Below, one piece after another: positions 61,801 to 64,000 of a stretch of 64,000 nt of DNA. Each line of letters opens with the position of its first letter. Positions within the stretch are counted from its first letter, which is position 1. The notes under the pieces are model-generated. The model did no database searches. It saw nothing but the letters and a program-made list of their open reading frames with translations, and had not been told where the DNA came from. Source of the stretch: Owenia fusiformis (lineage: Eukaryota > Annelida > Polychaeta > Sabellida > Oweniidae); the NCBI GenBank assembly GCA_903813345.2, contig CAIIXF020000002.1, forward strand, positions 27,475,223 to 27,539,222. Reading direction: 5' to 3'. Position numbers and translations under genes: made by a program.

Positions 61801-63197
61801 TTCCAAAAATATGAAAAAATGTCTCTCATAAATTGGCTCAGAACTGGTCAGTCACTCATTAATACTCAGGGAAAAACTAGAAAGGAAAAGCACAGTATAG
61901 TAGCAGCATCAATCGAGGTGCAAAATGTAAAGGATGATCTCACAAAAATGTACAAACGTGGTGAATATTGCCAGTGGTCCTCAAAAGAAAAAATGAACAT
62001 AGCCAAACATGCTATTTACATGGTAATTCGCAAACAACGCGTAAGTTAATTAAATTTTTTTTGAATATCCGCCAAATTAAATAGCCGCCAATATGCCAAA
62101 AATGGCAAAATCGCCAAATTAAGTAGCGCCAAATTAACCCAATCTACAGTATTTAGTTGGTACCACATTGTTATTGTCTCCACCTTTTTTGTGGATGGTG
62201 TTCGGCATTTGGTGGTTAGTGTTCAGCATTCGACAGCTGGTGTTCAGTGTTCGGCATCTATAACAAATTGCAGGTGGTGACATTTTGCCTGTTAAATGCT
62301 TTGTTATACTATATGTACTTTCAGAGTGATGTCCCTATCGACTTACTTGATGTAGATAAGAACTCAGCAGTTGTTAGCTATAGTGCCTGCAACCCAGAGG
62401 TAATAAGTGATCTCCCAACATTAAACCAAGTGGCCACTGCACCCATTTGAGATTTCAATAAAAGACAAGCACCCACCCGAGATTCCATTTGCACTTTTGA
62501 CTCCCTTAGTTCCATTGGGGTTTGGTTTTAATTCATGATTTCAATATCAGAGAAGATAGTGGTATTAAATATTCTTTGAAATTAAAACGTGTTCATATTT
62601 TATAGGAAGGAAATTTCCTACTGGCGACATATCGCTGTCAGGCAAACATGACACGTCTTGAGTTGAAGATTCGCTCAATAGAGGGCCAGTATGGTACAGT
62701 ACAAGCCTATGTGACACCCCGGTTACAACCTAAAACATGCCAAGTTCGTCAGTATCATATTAAACCCCTCAGTCTGCACCAGCGTACACACAACTTTGAC
62801 GAAAACAGGTACATTTTAGATAAACTGATTTTTAATTGTACATTTTATATAAACTGATTTTTAATTGTACATTTTAGATAAACTGATTTTTTATTGTACA
62901 TTTTAGATAAACTGATTTTTAATTGTACATTTTAATCATTGGTTTGTTTAGAAACCGGAAGTGGAATACATTCTGGTTTCTAAATGTTTGGACGTATTTA
63001 AACATTTTTAAACATTTGAACTTATTTTCTAGACACTACAACTCCTTGATACTAACGGGCAACTTCAGTTTGGCGGAGATTCATTCGTGGGTCTGTTTCT
63101 GTCTCCCTGAGCTCCCTGAACGTACTCCTGCGGGAGACTCCGTATCTTTTCACTTCCTGTCATCGTTCTTGGACACCATGTTAGACTGCTCCTACAA
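28786..63197 (+). CDS. BBS7: BBS7, BBSome subunit (15 exons, 3' partial)
   Basis: Fifteen exons splice in phase to 563 codons plus two bases; human BBS7 has 715 residues, so about 150 remain off the right edge. Recognised family segments include [95 protein letters not shown] and [15 protein letters not shown]. Residues 1 to about 325 form the beta-propeller, about 350-380 the coiled coil, and about 385 onward the gamma-adaptin-ear-like domain. Family knowledge: BBS7 heterodimerises with BBS2 in the octameric BBSome, which moves membrane cargo in cilia. Introns of 10 and 8.8 kb surround exon 7, and the first of these hosts a nested lectin gene on the other strand. The start is the first of two adjacent ATGs. 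Confidence 0.97.
28825..31140 (+). other. BBS7 intron 1
   Basis: Mostly unique AT-rich sequence. Short open frames in it show no similarity. Confidence 0.6.
31141..31209 (+). CDS. BBS7: BBS7 exon 2
   Basis: 23 codons, phase 0: [20 protein letters not shown] and then IQK. First propeller strand. Confidence 0.95.
31670..31820 (-). mobile_element. Dispersed CAGTGAAACCTGTATA-type repeat
   Basis: On the minus strand it reads AATGAAACCTGTATAGCCAA and later CAATATGAACACTTTTTCTC, similar to the MITE at 63208-63412. It ends a few bases before the exon-3 acceptor. Confidence 0.55.
31826..31888 (+). CDS. BBS7: BBS7 exon 3
   Basis: 21 codons, phase 0: [20 protein letters not shown] and then V. Matches the DHDGVVxCF strand of the family. 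Confidence 0.95.
31945..32100 (+). mobile_element. GGTGTTTGG-type dispersed repeat, copy 1
   Basis: It contains GTCTCCAATGATTATTGTGG and then CAAATGGCAGGTGATGACAT. The same family occurs at 34430, 56518 and 62155, and in reverse at 22530. Confidence 0.7.
32296..32471 (+). CDS. BBS7: BBS7 exon 4
   Basis: Starts [18 protein letters not shown] and ends in phase 2 at ACCAT/GTAAGT. Highly conserved propeller blade with [13 protein letters not shown]. Confidence 0.95.
32472..34169 (+). other. BBS7 intron 4
   Basis: It contains two CCAATCA motifs (33039, 33131) in a stretch of higher GC near 32830-33250. It looks like a transposon relic, but no termini were found. No gene seen. Confidence 0.5.
34170..34356 (+). 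CDS. BBS7: BBS7 exon 5
   Basis: Enters in phase 2 with [24 protein letters not shown] leads to [12 protein letters not shown]. Confidence 0.96.
34430..34570 (+). mobile_element. GGTGTTTGG-type dispersed repeat, copy 2
   Basis: AAGTCACCAACTAGAAGGGA leads to GGGTTGGTGTTTGGTG and GGCAGGTGGTGACATTTGG. Confidence 0.75.
34955..35027 (+). CDS. BBS7: BBS7 exon 6
   Basis: [20 protein letters not shown] and then SNDG, ending in phase 1. Confidence 0.95.
35170..35420 (-). mobile_element. Dispersed C-run repeat (GGATCTGGGAACC family)
   Basis: It contains AAAGTGGGTCTTTTTGGTCA and a long C-run, and ends GTTCCCAGATCCGCCCCTG. Its reverse complement resembles the repeat at 21207. Confidence 0.6.
35580..35860 (-). 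mobile_element. Two-hairpin foldback element, copy 2
   Basis: An inverse copy of the element at 16990-17284, with the same two hairpins and the CTGATTGGTCAG (CCAAT) motif, edges TTTATCGTATGATCTG and CAAATCATAC. Confidence 0.85.
37226..37416. mobile_element. MITE, CAGGCCCGTAGCCAGG family
   Basis: The TIRs are CAGGCCCGTAGCCAG and CTGGCTATGGGCCTG. The core is the reverse orientation of the copy at 11750 (TCAGAATGGTGAAAAACTCC). Confidence 0.82.
38420..38586. mobile_element. Foldback element
   Basis: The arms ACTCAATGCATTGT and GTTGTTTCCAAACCTTTGCA pair with ATGCAAAGTTTAGGAAACAA and AATGCATTGAGT across a short GACCGCACAGCGGGA centre. The outer tips are GGATTTAAGTCC and GGGCTTAAATTC. Confidence 0.75.
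38993..38998 (-). terminator. Poly(A) signal AATAAA for the nested lectin gene
   Basis: TTTATT on the plus strand, about 135 nt past the stop codon. A second candidate lies at 38935-38940. Confidence 0.5.
39133..40424 (-). CDS. Lectin-mucin exon 3: stalk, membrane helix, tail
   Basis: It enters in phase 1 after TTATTGCAG with [13 protein letters not shown], then the nonapeptide stalk, the membrane helix and a tail ending SLDNSNIK-stop. Other frames through the stalk are also open (27-bp unit) but lack starts, splice support or protein-like composition. Confidence 0.85.
39133..42314 (-). CDS. C-type-lectin-like / mucin-stalk single-pass membrane protein, nested in BBS7
   Basis: Three exons (42314-42121, 41878-41649, 40424-39133) join in phase to 571 residues. 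[15 protein letters not shown] is a signal peptide. Residues about 18-140 fit a C-type-lectin-like fold ([38 protein letters not shown]). The classical EPN or QPD sugar motif is not seen, so calcium-dependent binding is doubtful. Residues 159-350 are 21 nonapeptides of the MTIQSSTPS type plus one hexapeptide, a Ser/Thr-rich stalk presumably O-glycosylated. One membrane helix lies at about 424-448 ([20 protein letters not shown]), then a 123-residue cytosolic tail, basic first ([13 protein letters not shown]) and acidic later. I infer a cell-surface recognition or adhesion receptor; the ligand is unknown. It lies wholly inside one BBS7 intron on the other strand. No symbol is assigned. Confidence 0.85.
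39785..40385 (-). repeat. 27-bp coding minisatellite in the mucin stalk, about 22 units
   Basis: The plus-strand unit is GATGATTGTATAGTCATTGA followed by TGGTGTT. Blocks of several units recur (for example a five-unit block seen twice near the middle), which shows recent unequal exchange. Every change keeps the frame. Confidence 0.95.
40545..41665 (-). repeat. 44-bp minisatellite built from the lectin exon-2 splice donor, about 25 units
   Basis: The plus-strand unit is ACTTATATTAGGTCTAATGT then ACACTTACCCTGGGTCTGAC. On the coding strand each unit reads GTCAGACCCAGG/GTAAGTGTAC, which is the exact end of exon 2 and its donor. The true junction is the unit nearest exon 2 (41648), and all others lie downstream in the intron. 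Confidence 0.95.
41649..41878 (-). CDS. Lectin-mucin exon 2: second half of lectin fold
   Basis: Phase 2 in, phase 1 out. [20 protein letters not shown] leads to FYDCVILK and [18 protein letters not shown]. The cysteine spacing fits a C-type-lectin-like domain. Confidence 0.82.
42121..42314 (-). CDS. Lectin-mucin exon 1: signal peptide and start of lectin fold
   Basis: The ATG at 42314 is followed by an uncharged hydrophobic run. The exon ends in phase 2 at ATCAA/GTATGT. Confidence 0.82.
45006..45072 (+). CDS. BBS7: BBS7 exon 7
   Basis: Phase 1 in, phase 2 out: [20 protein letters not shown] and then IN. The GTSDGK turn is invariant in the family. Confidence 0.96.
46031..47315 (+). mobile_element. 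CGGCCATTTT-rich element, long copy
   Basis: It starts TCCCATCGAACGAAGTTTGG and ends GTTCGATGGGATTCGCTACG, so the tips are short inverted repeats (TCCCATCGAAC). A (GTCC)n run follows the start. Inside are about five units of 110-150 bp, each with ACTCGAAAAGTAGTGGAGCG and GTAGAAGGCGGCCATTTTGA. No transposase. A shorter copy lies at 1785-2478. Confidence 0.8.
47481..47686 (+). mobile_element. MITE, CAGTGATCTCC family, intact copy
   Basis: The TIRs CAGTGATCTCC and GGAGATCACTG bound a 206-bp element with CAGCATTAAAGCAAGTTGGC and repeated GCACCCACCTGA motifs. Confidence 0.85.
47925..48395. repeat. TATTGTACATGTAGTGCCTCAA minisatellite
   Basis: About 9 irregular units of 40-60 bp containing TTGTACATGTAGTGCC and TATATATGGTTTACGGTAAC. 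Intronic in BBS7. Confidence 0.85.
50676..51056 (-). pseudogene. DNA-transposon remnant: terminus plus transposase-like C-terminal fragment
   Basis: ATACAGGGTGGTCCAAATAA at 50674 looks like a terminal repeat. The minus-strand frame 51056-50799 includes [20 protein letters not shown], a pattern I associate with the C-terminal end of DDE-type transposases or related mobile-element ORFs. The left part of the frame is cut by the minisatellite at 51050. No catalytic core is present. Confidence 0.5.
51050..51640. repeat. 25-bp minisatellite, about 23 units
   Basis: The unit is TCTCACACTGAACCCACATT then GCCTA, with C/G variation in CCCACATT against CCCGCATT. Units are head to tail with no spacers, so this is not a CRISPR array. 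Confidence 0.95.
53882..53931 (+). CDS. BBS7: BBS7 exon 8
   Basis: A 50-bp exon, phase 2 in and phase 1 out: [17 protein letters not shown]. It aligns with the KPVRKWEI segment of vertebrate BBS7. Confidence 0.93.
54061..54191 (+). CDS. BBS7: BBS7 exon 9
   Basis: [20 protein letters not shown] then [20 protein letters not shown] and RHSH. Phase 1 in, phase 0 out at CAT/GTGAGT. Confidence 0.96.
54192..54735 (+). repeat. GTCATGTCAGTATGAT array starting at the BBS7 exon-9 donor
   Basis: The exon end and donor read CATGTGAGTATAAA. About 13-20 nt later the intron becomes a run of CATGTCAGTATAATG-like units with higher-order blocks (AGTGTCATGTCAGTATGATG recurring about every 65-75 bp). The unit differs from the donor sequence by only a few bases. 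Confidence 0.75.
54844..54864 (+). promoter_or_regulatory. Hairpin across the BBS7 exon-10 acceptor
   Basis: CATTGCT, seven loop bases, then AGCAATG: a perfect 7-bp stem whose right arm contains the acceptor AG and the first exon bases. Any effect on splicing is inference. Confidence 0.4.
54860..54944 (+). CDS. BBS7: BBS7 exon 10
   Basis: [20 protein letters not shown] and then EIVCATYAG; ends in phase 1. Last propeller blade. Confidence 0.95.
55428..55737. repeat. ACAATATCCATAGAAACAC degenerate minisatellite
   Basis: About 15 units of 20-21 bp with the core (C/A)A(A/G)TATCC(A/T)TAG.AAC. Confidence 0.8.
56518..56655 (+). mobile_element. GGTGTTTGG-type dispersed repeat, copy 3
   Basis: TATGTCACCACCACAAGTAT leads to GGGGTTGGTGTTTGATGC and AACAAATGGCAGGTGGTGCC. 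Confidence 0.75.
57050..57063 (+). promoter_or_regulatory. X-box-like motif GTTACCATGGCAAC in BBS7 intron 10
   Basis: A perfect match to the RFX/DAF-19 consensus (RYYNYY-WW-RRNRAC), with GTTACC and GGCAAC half-sites. BBS genes are classical RFX targets, but the usual site is near the promoter, not 28 kb inside the gene. Confidence 0.4.
58588..58702 (+). CDS. BBS7: BBS7 exon 11
   Basis: [20 protein letters not shown] and then [19 protein letters not shown]. Phase 1 in, phase 2 out. Link from propeller to coiled coil. Confidence 0.93.
59494..59631. mobile_element. Near-perfect foldback element, about 60-bp arms
   Basis: AACAAATATTTCACTCTATT begins an arm that returns as AATAGAGTGAAATATTTGTT. 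The inner part CACAAGTGATATTCCAC pairs with GTGGAATATCACCTTGTG around GAAGCCCGAAGGGCA. Confidence 0.85.
59632..59997. mobile_element. MITE with a 73-bp tandem duplication at its right end
   Basis: The TIRs are TATTATATCACTGTCTAGCT and AGCTAGATAGTGATATAATA. The right 73 bp, from CGCCAGATATCCCACGACAT to the terminus and including GACCAATCATAATGTCGC, is present twice (59852 and 59925). Confidence 0.8.
60725..60917 (+). CDS. BBS7: BBS7 exon 12
   Basis: [20 protein letters not shown] is the coiled coil; [20 protein letters not shown] starts the ear domain. Phase 2 in, phase 0 out. Confidence 0.96.
60952..61398. mobile_element. hAT-like element: 14-bp TIRs, 8-bp TSD
   Basis: The tips TAGGGGTACCGCGA and TCGTGGTACCCCTA bound 60960-61390. 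The direct repeat TTATGTAC flanks it at 60952-60959 and 61391-61398, exact. An 8-bp TSD with such tips is typical of hAT. The interior repeats GTATCGTATC and lacks a transposase. Confidence 0.88.
61641..62151 (+). mobile_element. Tc1/pogo-like element carrying an exon-like ORF
   Basis: The TIRs TACTGTAGATTGGGTTAATT and its inverse, about 26 bp, have TA at the tips. Inside, 61771-62049 reads a basic 90-residue frame ([20 protein letters not shown], later [19 protein letters not shown]). It runs into CGC/GTAAGT, a good donor. I do not recognise the protein. It could be the first exon of the parental transposase or a captured host exon. Confidence 0.7.
62155..62305 (+). mobile_element. GGTGTTTGG-type dispersed repeat, copy 4
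   Basis: TTGGTACCACATTGTTATTG leads to TTGCAGGTGGTGACATTTTG; it ends about 20 bp before the exon-13 acceptor. Confidence 0.75.
62325..62399 (+). CDS. BBS7: BBS7 exon 13
   Basis: 25 codons, phase 0: [20 protein letters not shown] and then ACNPE. Nearly invariant family segment. Confidence 0.97.
62403..62510 (+). mobile_element. CAGTGATCTCC-family MITE fragment, next to a donor
   Basis: AAGTGATCTCCCAACATTAA begins four bases after the exon-13 donor GT and keeps the core GCACCCA; the right end is lost. Confidence 0.7.
62606..62808 (+). CDS. BBS7: BBS7 exon 14
   Basis: [20 protein letters not shown] leads to [14 protein letters not shown]. Phase 0 in, phase 2 out at AACAG/GTACAT. Confidence 0.97.
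62809..62935 (+). repeat. 29-bp array beginning exactly at the BBS7 exon-14 donor
   Basis: GTACATTTTAGATAAACTGA then TTTTTAATT repeats at 62809, 62838, 62867 and 62896, with a partial fifth unit at 62925. The first base of the first unit is the first base of the intron. Confidence 0.95.
63033..63197 (+). CDS. BBS7: BBS7 exon 15 (last in window)
   Basis: [20 protein letters not shown], then [20 protein letters not shown] to LDCSYK, ending in phase 2 at TACAA/GTAAGT. The gene continues beyond the window. Confidence 0.95.
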
Positions 63198-63207
63198 GTA
63201 AGTGCTC

Positions 63208-63412
63208 GTTACAGTGAAACCTGTATATCTGAACACCTTTCTTATCCAAAATCCTCTCAATATGAACACTTTTTTCTCAAATTCTCAATTTTTTTTCTCA
63301 AATTCTTCTGATTCAAATATTTAAAAAAAACTGAAAATGTGAACACTTGTTAGTTCAATTACTTATCATTGGTCCCAGTGTGGTGTTCTGATTAAACTGG
63401 TTTTACTGTATT
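63208..63412. mobile_element. Pogo/Tigger-like MITE
   Basis: The tips TTACAGTGAAACCTGTAT and GGTTTTACTGTA are short inverted repeats with TA at the ends. Interior TATGAACACTTTTTTCTC is shared with the relic at 31670. Confidence 0.65.
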
Positions 63413-64000
63413 TTGTATAAATTAAGGTAGGACAAGTAGAATGAATGGACTGTTGTTACTTGTATACTGACATGTGCAGATAGGGCAAATGCTATAAACA
63501 TAGAACCACCTTAATCCAAAGGAGTCCTCAAATGAAATGGTGAGATAGTGTCCAAAATTCAACAGGTGTGGAAGTTCATTTCATTTGTGCGGAAGGGTGT
63601 TAGTTAAATATTGATTTTTTGGCAATGGAAATACACAGGTTAATACCTATCCTGAGGGCCGTGAGCTTGCTCGGTTAGTATCATAGCTAAGGCACGGTGC
63701 AAACTCGGTGATAGGTTCAGCTCAACATGGATTTTCAAATGCTCACGGTATGTTGATGTCTGGTTGGTACCTGTGGGAATGTTAGTAAATCATTAATTTT
63801 TAGTTTCATTATATGTATGTGGAGGGATGGGGATAAACCGTAATGGAAATTTTCAATTCAATTTTTTTTCAATTCAATTTATTTATTTCATAATGTACAC
63901 TATAATGTACACTATAAAAACAGGCCGCTAGACACCCTAGTGGGTATATTTTGCGATGTTCCATCAAAATAAATTTGTTTTTCCCATGACTCTTAATGAG
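63413..64000 (+). other. BBS7 intron 15, start
   Basis: No exon seen before the window ends. GTACACTATAAT is duplicated near 63894-63918. Confidence 0.5.

Overview
This is animal nuclear DNA: AT-rich by eye, with intron-split genes (GT/AG junctions, matching codon phases) and dense short DNA-transposon relics, SINEs and minisatellites. The proteins (TDRD3-, SLC16-, BBS7-like, and a C-type-lectin/mucin receptor) and the repeat load suggest an invertebrate metazoan, probably marine. The phylum cannot be fixed from the sequence alone.

Layout. (1) 763-5577, plus strand: the last five coding exons of a TDRD3-like Tudor protein; its 5' part lies off the left edge. (2) 6.2-17.3 kb: a gene-poor interval of minisatellites and foldback or miniature transposons. 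(3) 17380-20968, minus strand: a complete five-exon monocarboxylate-transporter-like gene (SLC16 family, 576 residues), convergent with TDRD3. (4) 21-28.8 kb: an intergenic interval between divergent genes. It holds a mariner-like element with about 200-bp terminal inverted repeats, a duplicated tRNA-derived SINE and a MULE-like element with a 10-bp target-site duplication. (5) 28786-63197, plus strand: fifteen exons (564 residues, about four fifths of the protein) of BBS7, a BBSome subunit for ciliary trafficking; the 3' end lies off the right edge. (6) 39133-42314, minus strand: a complete three-exon gene nested in a 10-kb BBS7 intron. It encodes a signal peptide, a C-type-lectin-like domain, a Ser/Thr-rich nonapeptide stalk, one membrane span and a basic tail. 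The four genes show no obvious shared pathway.

The most unusual signal is a class of minisatellites that grow out of exon-intron junctions. At six junctions in all four genes the tandem unit either contains the splice site with adjacent exon bases or starts at or just inside the donor, and the array runs into the intron: both sides of one TDRD3 exon, one SLC16 acceptor, the lectin exon-2 donor, and the BBS7 exon-9 and exon-14 donors. These arrays hold dozens of decoy splice sites. A seventh array at 230-660 has the same look and may mark an unseen TDRD3 exon.

Exon edges were set by hand from GT/AG junctions, reading phase and remembered family sequences. No alignment or search was run. Copy numbers for long arrays are approximate.
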